NCBI GenBank assembly: GCA_018820855.1
Contig: JAHJNL010000052.1
Span: 1-64,000 of the forward strand
From: Pseudomonadota bacterium
GTDB lineage: Bacteria > Desulfobacterota > Desulfobulbia > Desulfobulbales > Desulfocapsaceae
DNA: 64,000 nucleotides
Direction: 5' to 3'
Each line of letters opens with the position of its first letter. Positions within the stretch are counted from its first letter, which is position 1. The translations under genes were made by a program, and so were the position numbers. The notes under the pieces are model-generated. The model saw only the letters and a program-made list of their open reading frames with translations, was not told where the DNA came from and made no database searches. Below are positions 1 to 7,441 of the stretch, one piece after another.

Positions 1-298
1 AGTAGGTGCAGGCAAAGTTGCAGCGCATGCCCAGGATTACGGCAGCAGAGAGGCGGCTGCTCAGGCTGTTGACCTCATCGAGATAGTTGAGGACCTCTTC
101 TTTTTCCTGCCGGTGATCGGAGACCAGGAGGCCGCAGTCCACCAGCCCTTCACTGCCTTCCACTGTTTCTCCACGCTCAAGGGCTGCATAGGTCGCATGG
201 TCGAGGATGACCAGGGCCGTGGTGCGGGTGGAAAAGAGGAGGAGGGATGCAGGATCATCAGGGTGGGCAAAGGTCTTGTGGTAGCGGGAGAGGAGCAT
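1..298 (-). CDS. Radical SAM peptide maturase, N-terminal fragment (geopeptide-maturase-like)
   Basis: The gene starts at an ATG at 298 and runs off the left edge, so only the first 99 residues are visible. The visible part has an N-terminal extension of about 80 residues rich in short helices, then the radical SAM signature C-N-F-A-C-T-Y, where the third cysteine would fall just outside the window (CX3CX2C). That layout, with an extension before the SAM barrel, is typical of SPASM-type maturases of ribosomal peptides. It lies 45 bases downstream of a tiny Cys-Cys peptide gene on the same strand, which supports a peptide-modifying role. No good Shine-Dalgarno is seen; the region just upstream is a strong stem-loop. 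Assignment to a geopeptide-type maturase is inference, because the SPASM domain cannot be seen. Confidence 0.75.
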   Translation of the reverse strand, partial: MLLSRYHKTFAHPDDPASLLLFSTRTTALVILDHATYAALERGETVEGSEGLVDCGLLVSDHRQEKEEVLNYLDEVNSLSSRLSAAVILGMRCNFACTY

Positions 299-308
299 AG
301 TTATCTCT

Positions 309-334
309 GCGCCGGGGGAGTGTGCCCCCGGCGC
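309..334 (-). promoter_or_regulatory. Perfect 10-bp stem-loop between peptide and maturase genes
   Basis: GCGCCGGGGG (309-318) and CCCCCGGCGC (325-334) form a perfect GC-rich stem around a 6-base loop. It sits between the peptide stop codon (344) and the maturase start (298). On the coding (minus) strand no T-run follows, so it is not a classic terminator. It could act as an attenuator or an RNA end-stabiliser that gives more precursor than maturase, a common arrangement in RiPP operons. Function is inferred. Confidence 0.6.
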
Positions 335-343
335 AACTTGTTG

Positions 344-439
344 TCAGCGGACTTTTGCTGGACCTGTGGTGCAGCATTCCTCGGCCTGGGCCACCTCTTT
401 GGCCGTGACCCCCTTTTTGACAATGACAATCTTCTTCAT
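344..439 (-). CDS. Small Cys-Cys peptide, candidate RiPP precursor (geopeptide-like)
   Basis: A 31-residue reading frame beginning MKKIVIVKKGVTAKEVAQAE and ending ECCTTGPAKVR. The start at 439 is preceded by a good ribosome site (GGGAGGG, 4 bases upstream). The N-terminal half is a lysine/valine-rich leader-like stretch; the last 11 residues hold adjacent cysteines followed by two threonines and Gly-Pro, a plausible modified core. It lies between a TonB-dependent receptor and a radical SAM maturase on the same strand. Its size, Cys pair and position fit the Geobacter-type geopeptide systems described by genome mining. No homology search was possible, so the family name is inference, but the gene itself is well supported by ribosome site and context. 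Confidence 0.65.
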   Translation of the reverse strand: MKKIVIVKKGVTAKEVAQAEECCTTGPAKVR

Positions 440-471
440 ATAACCCTCCCTGGGTTTGTTTGTTTGGTTGT

Positions 472-507
472 CCTGACAGCACCCACTTGTGGTGGGAGAC
501 TGTCAGG
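472..507 (-). other. Stem-loop between TonB receptor and peptide gene
   Basis: CCTGACAG (472-479) pairs with CTGTCAGG (500-507), with a further inner CCCAC/GTGGG pairing. It follows the TonB receptor stop (541) on the minus strand and precedes the peptide ribosome site. There is no T-run, so it may be a processing or partial-termination structure rather than a full terminator. Confidence 0.5.
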
Positions 508-540
508 GGTAAGTCGTTCCGCTACCCGATGATCTGGTGT

Positions 541-2442
541 TTAAAAGAAGACCTTCAGTCCGGCCTCCAGCCAGCGGCCGCTGTTGGGCGTCAGCTCATC
601 GTCGTACTGGCTCTCGTTGCTGAGGTTGTGGCCGACCAGGAAGATCTCGCTGCTCAGTTGCGCATTGGCCCAGATCTTCCTGCTGATACTGAGGTCCCAG
701 AGGACGGTGCCGTCCACCGGATTATAGGCGGGCGGGGCGTCCAGATCTCCATAGCGGGCATAGTGGCCGGAAAGCTCGACGGTGAGCAGTTCCGGGTTGT
801 CGTAGAGGGCAATAAGATTGGCAAAACGCTTGTGCCCGTTTTCCCCGTCTTTATTTTCGGTGTGGGTGTAGGTGAAGTTGAGCTCTAAAGAGAGGTGGTT
901 CCAGGGCAGGGTGGCGATTTCAACCTCTATCCCCTTGCGGCTCTCGTCACCGTTGTTCTCGTAGGTGGCGAGAGTGGAGTTCCAGGAGAAGGCCTCGCTG
1001 ACGTCGTTATAGAAGAGGGTGGTCTTGATGCGGCAGAAGCGGGCAGCGCCTGTCTCCACCCCGGCCTGGTAGGACCAGACCTGTTCCGGCTCCAGCTCAT
1101 CGTTGGCCCACCAGGCCCCGTTGTCCGTATCCGTATAATAAACCGGGGGTTTGCGAAAGCCCCTGGAGACGGAGGCCCGAAAGAGGGTATGCTCGGCCGC
1201 CAGCCAGGTGGCACCCAGGCTGGGGCTGGTCATGTCGGAGGTGTCTGACATCCTGTCATAGCGCAGGCCGGGGACCAGGGTCAGCTTGCCGAAGTTCATG
1301 GTATCGTTGGCATAGAAGGCCAGGATCTCCTCATTGAGCTGGGAGGCCGGGGCTGTGGACAGTTCATCACTTCTGTTTATCTCATTGCGCAGGTAGTCAA
1401 AGCCTGCCACCAGCTGGTGCCTGTCCAGGCTATAGTCCAGGCGACCGCTGATGCCGGTGGTTTCCTGTTCGTCCCGCTCTTTCCACCAGGGGATATCGCT
1501 GTTAAAATCGGTATCGGTGAGGACGTAGTTGTTGTCGAGGAAATAGGTGTTGAGGTGGAGATTAAGGCCGCTTGCCATCATGGTGTCGAAGGAGGCGGAT
1601 GCAAAGCTGCTGCGGTCATCGATATACTCGTCAAAGTCAAAGCCGGGCAGGGCGAAGTGGCTGATCTGGTAGTCGGGGGCGGTGCTGCCGCCGCTCACTG
1701 TGAGTGTCATATTGGCAGGCAGGTCGATATCAAACTTGCCGTAGACGCTGGTGTTGGCAAATTCCTTGTCGTCTTTGATGCCGTCCGACTCCTGTCTGGC
1801 GGCAGAGAGGTAGTAGCCCACCGGGCCCACGGCCCCGGCCAGCTCACCCGAGTAGTCCTGGCTGTTATATTCCCCGTAGGAGCCGCGCAGAGAACCGCTG
1901 GGCCTACCCGTCTCTCCCGTATCCTTGGTGATGATGTTGACCACCCCGCCCAGGGCCGAGCCCCAGGTGGAACCGGCAGCGCCCTTGATCACCTCGATGC
2001 GTTTGATGATGCGGATGGGCACCATATTGGTGAAGGCTATATCGTCGCTGGCCTTGGAGATGCGGATGCCGTCCAGGTAGACTACCACCTGCTGGGTGTG
2101 GGAGTCGTGGATGTTGAGGAAGGCGGCGTTGTTGAAGTCTTGGCTGTGGTAGTTGACAGAGATCCCGGCCACCCGGTTGAGAACCTCATCAACCCCATGG
2201 GCGTTCATCCGCTCGATCTGTGCGGCGGTGATGATGGTGACGTTTTCCGGTACCCGGGACAGGGGTTTGGGGGCACGGCTGGCCGTCTCCACCTGCTCGT
2301 TGTTGCCGTAATAGAGGCTAAGGAATTCGTCGCCGTTGTCCGGATTCGGCTTGCTTTCCTCCTCGGCCAAGGCAGCGGACGACATCCCGAGCACCAGGAC
2401 CAGGGAGAGGGTAAGAGTGTTTCTGCGGGCAGTCTTTTTCAA
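541..2442 (-). CDS. TonB-dependent outer-membrane receptor
   Basis: A 633-residue outer-membrane receptor that would import a scarce ligand (siderophore, cobalamin or similar) using TonB energy. Residues 1-26 are a signal peptide ending at ALA-EE. Residues about 58-175 are the plug domain, with the typical PENVTIITAAQI start, the YLDGIRIS segment and the GAAGSTWGSALGGVVNIIT motif. The rest is a 22-strand-type beta barrel ending in an aromatic LKVFF, as expected for BAM-inserted proteins. The start is a TTG at 2442 with a strong AGGAGG 5 bases upstream. It heads a minus-strand set with the small Cys-Cys peptide and the radical SAM maturase, so it might import or secrete-sense the peptide product; that link is inference. 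No cobalamin riboswitch was recognised upstream, so the ligand is unknown. Confidence 0.93.
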   Translation of the reverse strand: MKKTARRNTLTLSLVLVLGMSSAALAEEESKPNPDNGDEFLSLYYGNNEQVETASRAPKPLSRVPENVTIITAAQIERMNAHGVDEVLNRVAGISVNYHSQDFNNAAFLNIHDSHTQQVVVYLDGIRISKASDDIAFTNMVPIRIIKRIEVIKGAAGSTWGSALGGVVNIITKDTGETGRPSGSLRGSYGEYNSQDYSGELAGAVGPVGYYLSAARQESDGIKDDKEFANTSVYGKFDIDLPANMTLTVSGGSTAPDYQISHFALPGFDFDEYIDDRSSFASASFDTMMASGLNLHLNTYFLDNNYVLTDTDFNSDIPWWKERDEQETTGISGRLDYSLDRHQLVAGFDYLRNEINRSDELSTAPASQLNEEILAFYANDTMNFGKLTLVPGLRYDRMSDTSDMTSPSLGATWLAAEHTLFRASVSRGFRKPPVYYTDTDNGAWWANDELEPEQVWSYQAGVETGAARFCRIKTTLFYNDVSEAFSWNSTLATYENNGDESRKGIEVEIATLPWNHLSLELNFTYTHTENKDGENGHKRFANLIALYDNPELLTVELSGHYARYGDLDAPPAYNPVDGTVLWDLSISRKIWANAQLSSEIFLVGHNLSNESQYDDELTPNSGRWLEAGLKVFF

Positions 2443-2787
2443 TTGCTATCCTCCTGATATGCATGATCTGTGTACTGACTACCAGGAAAATGGTGGGTTC
2501 CTGGCAAACTAATACAGTTAAATTGAGCAGATAAGAAATGTACTACTGTGCGGGACAGCCTACCATCAAAAGAAAGCAATCAGAAGAAAAAAGTATGGCA
2601 GTTATGGTGTGATTTGGCGGGCTCTGCGGTCTGGTGTACATTTGCTCAGAATGAACAGGAGTCTTTCCTTGTTTTTCTAGCAGAAAACACTATTCTGAGA
2701 ATAAGTAATTCTGTTTTGAGAATCATTTTATTCTGCAGTAAGTGTTCGTTAACTTCTGCGTACCATCACCTCTTCGCAATTTTTTCG
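2443..2787. promoter_or_regulatory. Divergent intergenic region, promoters expected
   Basis: This 345-base gap separates the divergent TonB receptor and the substrate-binding-protein operon, so it must hold promoters for both. It is AT-rich near 2680-2760, with a near-repeat of the form ATTCTGAGAATAAG / TTTTGAGAATCATT (around 2692-2730) that could be an operator. Neither a clear riboswitch nor a firm -35/-10 pair was identified. Confidence 0.4.
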
Positions 2788-3693
2788 ATGAGACAACGGT
2801 TCCTCCTCACCTTTTTTTTCCTCTTTGTCCTGACGGGACAAGCTCATTCCTTTGAGGTCCTGGTGCTCAAGTCCGGAGAGGCAGCTCCTTATGATCTGGC
2901 TGGACAGGCCTTTTGTGACGTGCTGTTACCAGCCCTGCCCAGGCATGGAATCAAGGCCATTGCCGAGAACTCTATCCGGAATTACACCATACAAAAAAAT
3001 GAGAGCCGCCCTGCTGTGGCTCGGGTTATTGCAGGAGAGCAACCGGATCTGGTGGTGGCCGTTGGCAAAAAGGCCCTGCAGGCTGCAGTCCTTGCTGACA
3101 GACCCATCGTTTACCTCCTCGTTCCCCGGGCCGAAGCTATTCTGCCTGTCGACCACCATGCCACAGGAGTCAGCCTGGAAAACAGCAGCGGCAGCGAGTT
3201 TAGTGAGATCCTCCGCCTTCTCCCGCATATCCGGAGAGTGGGGGTTGTCTATGATCCCGGTCGGACCGGATCTCTGGTTCGTCGGACAGTAGAGGTCAGG
3301 CCGGACCTGACCTTTCTTCTCAGGCCGATCAAAAGCTCTCAGGAAGTTGCCGGGCAACTGGAGAGTCTCAAAGGCAAGATTGATCTCCTGTGGATGGTTC
3401 CGGATCTCACGGCTGTTTCACCGCAGACTGAGCAGAGCTATTACAGTTTTTCTCTGGAACAGCAGGTCCCTCTTTTTAGTTTTTCCGCAAAACACCTGCC
3501 TCACGGCGCCACCCTGGCTTCCACCTTTGACTGGGCAGAGATGGGGGGAAAGGCGGCTGATCTGGCCTTGCAGGTGCTCTCCGGAACTGCTCCGCAAGAT
3601 ATTCCACCTATCCAGCCTGAAAAGGTGACCATCAGAGTCAATGTCAAGACGGCTCAGAAAATTAATCTTCAATTTGCAATACCTGTCCAATGA
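2788..3693 (+). CDS. ABC-type substrate-binding protein (DUF534/COG2984-like), partner of the following kinase
   Basis: A 301-residue periplasmic binding protein. The chosen start (MRQRFLLTFFFLFVLTGQAHS) gives a clean signal peptide; the frame stays open about 240 bases further upstream but that extension has no signal-like character. The body follows the two-lobe plan of the uncharacterised ABC substrate-binding family, with VAVGKKALQAA, YLLVPRAEAI and RRVGVVYDP blocks. No permease or ATPase gene is present. Instead its last four bases overlap the start of a histidine kinase, so it probably works as a periplasmic ligand sensor feeding that kinase rather than as a transporter subunit. Ligand unknown. 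Confidence 0.75.
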   Translation: MRQRFLLTFFFLFVLTGQAHSFEVLVLKSGEAAPYDLAGQAFCDVLLPALPRHGIKAIAENSIRNYTIQKNESRPAVARVIAGEQPDLVVAVGKKALQAAVLADRPIVYLLVPRAEAILPVDHHATGVSLENSSGSEFSEILRLLPHIRRVGVVYDPGRTGSLVRRTVEVRPDLTFLLRPIKSSQEVAGQLESLKGKIDLLWMVPDLTAVSPQTEQSYYSFSLEQQVPLFSFSAKHLPHGATLASTFDWAEMGGKAADLALQVLSGTAPQDIPPIQPEKVTIRVNVKTAQKINLQFAIPVQ

Positions 3694-5477
3694 ACATGCG
3701 TGAACCATTAAAAAAACTGAAGAGAAGTTTTACTGCCAGGATTCTCCTGGTCTTTATTGGAGGCATGGTGCTCCTGGCCGTTGGTCTCGATATCCTTTTT
3801 ATCCATATTCAACGCAAGAATTATACCGAGCATACCCGGCACATGGGTTTGTCCACAGCCAGGCTGCTGGCACAATCGGTGCAGGTGGGCGTTTTTGCTG
3901 AAATGGTGAGTGTGATGAGTCCGGTGGTGGATTCTCTGCTGCTGCAGGAGGACATTTATCGGGTGATAGTGCTTAACAGCCAGGAGGAAGTTATTCTGGA
4001 CAGACGGACGGGAAAGAGCGTTCCGGAGGAAGGCGAAGATTATCTGCAGCAGTTGGAAACGGTTCGCCGGGATGGGAATAATTTTCTCGACATGGCTCAT
4101 TCCTTTGTTTTCTGGTGGCCGGTGCTGAGCAGTGTGGCCTACAGCGGCGAGGACGAACTTTATTTTTCTGATAAAGAGCAGAAGATACAGGAGAAGAAAC
4201 ATATCGGCTGGGTGGCTGTCTCTGCTTCCAAGGAAAAGTCCGAGGTTGCGGTGCAGCAGCTTATTGTCCGAACAGGAATCCTGGTGACAGCTGCACTTTT
4301 TTTTGTCATTTCCTGTACCGTCACTCTGTTCAATAAGATGATGCACCCCCTCAGGGACCTGGTACATAAGGTTGGAAGTGGAAGTGGCGGCGGGAGTGAA
4401 GATGAGAGGGGGGAAATCGGCCTTCTCGACTCAACCTATTCTATGTTGCTGGAACGTCTGGAGCAATCTTTTGCCACCATTGATGAACTGCGTCTGAATC
4501 TCGAACAGAAGGTGGAGGAACGGACCCACGAACTCGCTCTGGCGAATGATGACTTGAAAAACAAAGAAGAAACGTTGCTGGAGAGCAATGCCAGCTTGGA
4601 AAAAGCCCTGAAGGACATTAAAGAAGCTCAGTCTCAACTTATCCACTCCGAGAAGATGGCAGCTCTGGGGCAACTGGTAGCTGGGGTGGCTCATGAGGTC
4701 AATAATAATATCAATTTTATTGTCACGGCAGCGCCTGCCTTGGAGAAGCTTCTTGAGAAAATCAGGAAGATTATTGATGCCTATCATGAGGCAGGAATCC
4801 AGGAAACGGAGAGGGAGAGGCTTGCGGCTCTGGGACGGGCAGAAATTGTGAAAGAGGGGTTGGGCCTTGCCACCCTCTACAATAACATTGATCTGGTCCT
4901 CTCTTCAATCCGTGAGGGGTGTTCCCGCTCCATTAAAATAGTGAGTGAGCTTACTTCGTTTTCCCGTCAGGACAGCGACTATTTGAATGCCTTTGATATC
5001 AACGAGGCCCTCCTTTCCACCTGGAAGTTTGTGGATACCAGATATAAGGGCAACGTGCAGCTGGTGACCGAACTGGGTGACATCCCTCTGGTGACGTGTG
5101 CAGGGGGCAGAATCAATCAGGTTTTTCTGAATGTTATGAATAACGGTGTCCAGGCTATGGCTGCGGCACGCGGCACTCTCACTGTGACGACGTTCAGCGA
5201 CAAGGAGATGGTTCATATTCGCTTTGTGGATACCGGTTACGGAATAGCCAAGGAAGACCTGCCCAGGATTTTCGATCCTTTCTTCACCAAAAAAGAGGTG
5301 GGGCAGGGCACGGGCCTGGGACTGGGGATATGTTACAAGATTATTGCGCACCATCGTGGCAAGATTCGGGTAGAAAGTGGTGAGGGCAGTGGCACGGCCA
5401 TCACCATCAGTCTTCCCATCTATTTGGACGCGGGAACTCGGCCTGAGTGTGAGCTGAGTCTGGTTTCCCTGAGATAG
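3690..5477 (+). CDS. Membrane sensor histidine kinase
   Basis: A 595-residue kinase translationally coupled (ATGA overlap) to the upstream binding protein. Transmembrane helix 1 lies at about 19-38, a periplasmic sensor domain follows, helix 2 at about 195-217, then a short HAMP-like linker and a coiled coil (about 255-320, LNLEQKVEERTHELALANDD). The dimerisation/phosphoacceptor motif is VAHEVNNNINFI, with His near 336. The ATPase domain has the N-box (NVMNNGVQAMAAA), G1 (DTGYGIA), F-box (DPFFTKK) and G2 (GTGLGLGI). There is no receiver domain and no adjacent response regulator, so the partner must be elsewhere. It probably reads the ligand state of the coupled binding protein; that is inference. 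Confidence 0.9.
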   Translation: MNMREPLKKLKRSFTARILLVFIGGMVLLAVGLDILFIHIQRKNYTEHTRHMGLSTARLLAQSVQVGVFAEMVSVMSPVVDSLLLQEDIYRVIVLNSQEEVILDRRTGKSVPEEGEDYLQQLETVRRDGNNFLDMAHSFVFWWPVLSSVAYSGEDELYFSDKEQKIQEKKHIGWVAVSASKEKSEVAVQQLIVRTGILVTAALFFVISCTVTLFNKMMHPLRDLVHKVGSGSGGGSEDERGEIGLLDSTYSMLLERLEQSFATIDELRLNLEQKVEERTHELALANDDLKNKEETLLESNASLEKALKDIKEAQSQLIHSEKMAALGQLVAGVAHEVNNNINFIVTAAPALEKLLEKIRKIIDAYHEAGIQETERERLAALGRAEIVKEGLGLATLYNNIDLVLSSIREGCSRSIKIVSELTSFSRQDSDYLNAFDINEALLSTWKFVDTRYKGNVQLVTELGDIPLVTCAGGRINQVFLNVMNNGVQAMAAARGTLTVTTFSDKEMVHIRFVDTGYGIAKEDLPRIFDPFFTKKEVGQGTGLGLGICYKIIAHHRGKIRVESGEGSGTAITISLPIYLDAGTRPECELSLVSLR

Positions 5478-5533
5478 CACCCCGGTAGATGAGGGGCACT
5501 TTTTGCACCTGTTTTTAACCTGCGGAGACTGAG

Positions 5534-5589
5534 GCCGCGGTTTGCTCCCCAGTGCTTGCCCGGGAATGAAAACTGCGGCTTTGCTTTTT
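5534..5589 (+). terminator. Probable rho-independent terminator of the kinase operon
   Basis: GCCGCGGTTT (5534-5543) pairs with AAACTGCGGC (5570-5579), one G-T wobble, followed by TTTGCTTTTT. The 26-base loop is long, which lowers confidence. Confidence 0.5.
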
Positions 5590-5676
5590 CCCTTGCTGCA
5601 ATTGACTTCGTTGTTCCTTGTTTGATATAATTGGTTTTAGAAGGTTTTGGCAACAAACTACAACATGGAGATACTG

Positions 5677-5940
5677 ATGAGCGAGAACAAGAGTAGCTTG
5701 GATAATCTGAAGACATCCATTGAGCAGATGCGGGACGAGATCAAACTCAAGGCCCACCTGGGTCAGGCAGAGGCAAAAGACGAACTGGAAGAGCTGGAAA
5801 AGAAATGGAATGCCTTTCTCGGCCAGTATAAACCATTCACTGCTGAGGCGGGTAAGACCGCTGAAAATGCCGGAGCAGCCCTGGCCCTTGCAGCAGAAGA
5901 AATCAAGGCCGGATATAAACGGCTACGCAAGTTGTTTTAG
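5677..5940 (+). CDS. Small helical protein of unknown function
   Basis: An 87-residue, charged, cytosolic protein with no signal peptide or cysteine. I chose the ATG at 5677 because GGAG sits 6 bases upstream; an in-frame ATG 30 bases earlier overlaps poorly with any ribosome site. The sequence is almost wholly amphipathic helix: a Glu/Lys-rich coiled coil (about 5-55) followed by an Ala-rich helix (AAEEIKAGYKRLRKLF). It is a stand-alone gene flanked by two terminators. I do not recognise a named family; small coiled-coil proteins of this type occur in many Desulfobacterota. Confidence 0.75.
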   Translation: MSENKSSLDNLKTSIEQMRDEIKLKAHLGQAEAKDELEELEKKWNAFLGQYKPFTAEAGKTAENAGAALALAAEEIKAGYKRLRKLF

Positions 5941-6098
5941 TGCAGGCATTCAGACGTCATCAGACACTTTTCAGGAAGCATCTTAAATGATTGTGCACTG
6001 TTAACCCGTAGGGTCTGTCGTGGCAGTCATTTCACCAGACAAGACACGTCACGTGAAAAATAAGCAGTAATCTCAACAGGTACCAGAGATTCATCGAA

Positions 6099-6130
6099 CC
6101 CAACGTTCATGGACGTTGGGTTTTTTTTTT
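6099..6130 (+). terminator. Rho-independent terminator
   Basis: CCCAACGT (6099-6106) pairs perfectly with ACGTTGGG (6113-6120) and is followed by ten Ts. It ends the small helical protein transcript; the next gene begins 27 bases later. Confidence 0.92.
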
Positions 6131-6156
6131 GTTATTCTAAAACCTTGATTCTGACT

Positions 6157-7437
6157 ATGCCACGAAACAATACCACCTGTTTGAGTATCTTCTCACTTGT
6201 TCTCTTTCTTGCCATTTTTCTCAGCGCCTGCAGTGAATCGGAACCTCCGTTCGAGTGCTCTGACATCTTGGGCTGTATCAATGTGCCACCCGGAGAACCG
6301 GTGAAGATAGGGGTGCTGCAGGCTGTGACTGGTGAGGTGGCACCTCTTGGTCAGGCACAGATCAGAGGACTTGAGCTTGCCCTTGATAAAAGGAATAGGA
6401 AAATTCTGGCACACCCTGTTGCTCTGCAGGTTGAAGATACCGGCTGCAGGGCGGAAGGCGGTGCCAATGCCGCCCTCAAAATAATCGCTGACCCGCAGAC
6501 TGCTGCAATATTCGGCACCACCTGTTCCGGTGCGGCGGCCACTGCGTCAAAAGCCATGTCAGATGCCGGGTTGACCATGATTTCCGGCAATAATTCTGCA
6601 CCGTTTCTCACCGCGATTGCAGGGAACCCCGGTCCCAGCTGGCAAGAAGGGTTTTTCCGCACGGCCCCGAATGAGGAAAATGCCGGTAAGGCCGCCGCCG
6701 GCTATGCCTATGAGCAGCTTGGTCTGCGCAGGGCAGCCACTATTAATGACAATGATATTTATACCAAGGGGTTGACTGAGAGTTTCAAGAAGTCCTTTGT
6801 CGAGCTTGGCGGCAGAATTGTCCTTGATACAGCGATTAACAAAGGGGATAGTGAAATGGACCCTGTGTTGACCGCTGTTGTCAATTCCAGAGCAGAGTTG
6901 CTGTTTTTCCCCCTCTTTCAACCTGAGGCGAATTACATCCTGCTGCAGGCCCGCAAGATTCCCGCACTTGATAAGATACTCCTGATCAGTGGCGGGGCAT
7001 TGATTGAAAAGACCTTTCTTGAAGCAGTGGGAGAGGCGGCCAAGGGCATGTGCTTTGTCGGACCTACCCAGCCCAGCGGCCCTGCTGCGGAACAGCTGAC
7101 TCGTGCCTATACTGCCAAGTATAAAGAAGAACCGACCGTGAGTTACTTCCTCAGTGCATATGATGCTGCCGATCTTCTTTTTCATGCCATAGAGCAGGCT
7201 GCAGTCCGGGACCATGACGGAACGCTGCATATCGGCCGGAAAAAACTGCGGGATACCCTCTATGCAGTCAGGAGATTCAAAGGGAGTACCGGCACTCTGA
7301 GCTGTGATCAGTTTGGCGACTGTGCCATGTCTTCCTTTCAGGTCCTGCGTCTGGATGACCCGGCTCTGGGACTCAACGGACTGGAAGCAAATGTCGTCTT
7401 TCCGGTAGAATCGAAAAAAAGCAGCCTGCTTCGGTGA
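6157..7437 (+). CDS. Lipoprotein ABC substrate-binding protein, branched-chain amino acid (LivJ) type
   Basis: A 426-residue periplasmic ligand-binding lipoprotein. The start at 6157 gives a signal ending in the lipobox LSAC; a frame extending 16 codons upstream would begin inside a terminator and is rejected. The mature part matches the Peripla_BP_6 fold: VKIGVLQAVTGEVAPLGQAQIRG-like opening, FGTTCSGAAATASKAM, and an AYDAADLLFHAIE block near the C terminus. Extra cysteines (ECSDILGC near the N terminus, CDQFGDC near the C terminus) could form disulfides. No transporter genes accompany it; four bases after its stop begins a hybrid histidine kinase, so it likely serves as the ligand-sensing subunit of that kinase. 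Ligand unknown, possibly an amino acid or related small acid. Confidence 0.85.
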   Translation: MPRNNTTCLSIFSLVLFLAIFLSACSESEPPFECSDILGCINVPPGEPVKIGVLQAVTGEVAPLGQAQIRGLELALDKRNRKILAHPVALQVEDTGCRAEGGANAALKIIADPQTAAIFGTTCSGAAATASKAMSDAGLTMISGNNSAPFLTAIAGNPGPSWQEGFFRTAPNEENAGKAAAGYAYEQLGLRRAATINDNDIYTKGLTESFKKSFVELGGRIVLDTAINKGDSEMDPVLTAVVNSRAELLFFPLFQPEANYILLQARKIPALDKILLISGGALIEKTFLEAVGEAAKGMCFVGPTQPSGPAAEQLTRAYTAKYKEEPTVSYFLSAYDAADLLFHAIEQAAVRDHDGTLHIGRKKLRDTLYAVRRFKGSTGTLSCDQFGDCAMSSFQVLRLDDPALGLNGLEANVVFPVESKKSSLLR

Positions 7438-7441
7438 GAAG

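Noticed and set aside
1417-2457. 346-codon open frame on the plus strand
   Set aside because: It is antisense to the TonB receptor, lacks a ribosome site and has a Val/Gly-rich composition typical of reversed coding sequence.
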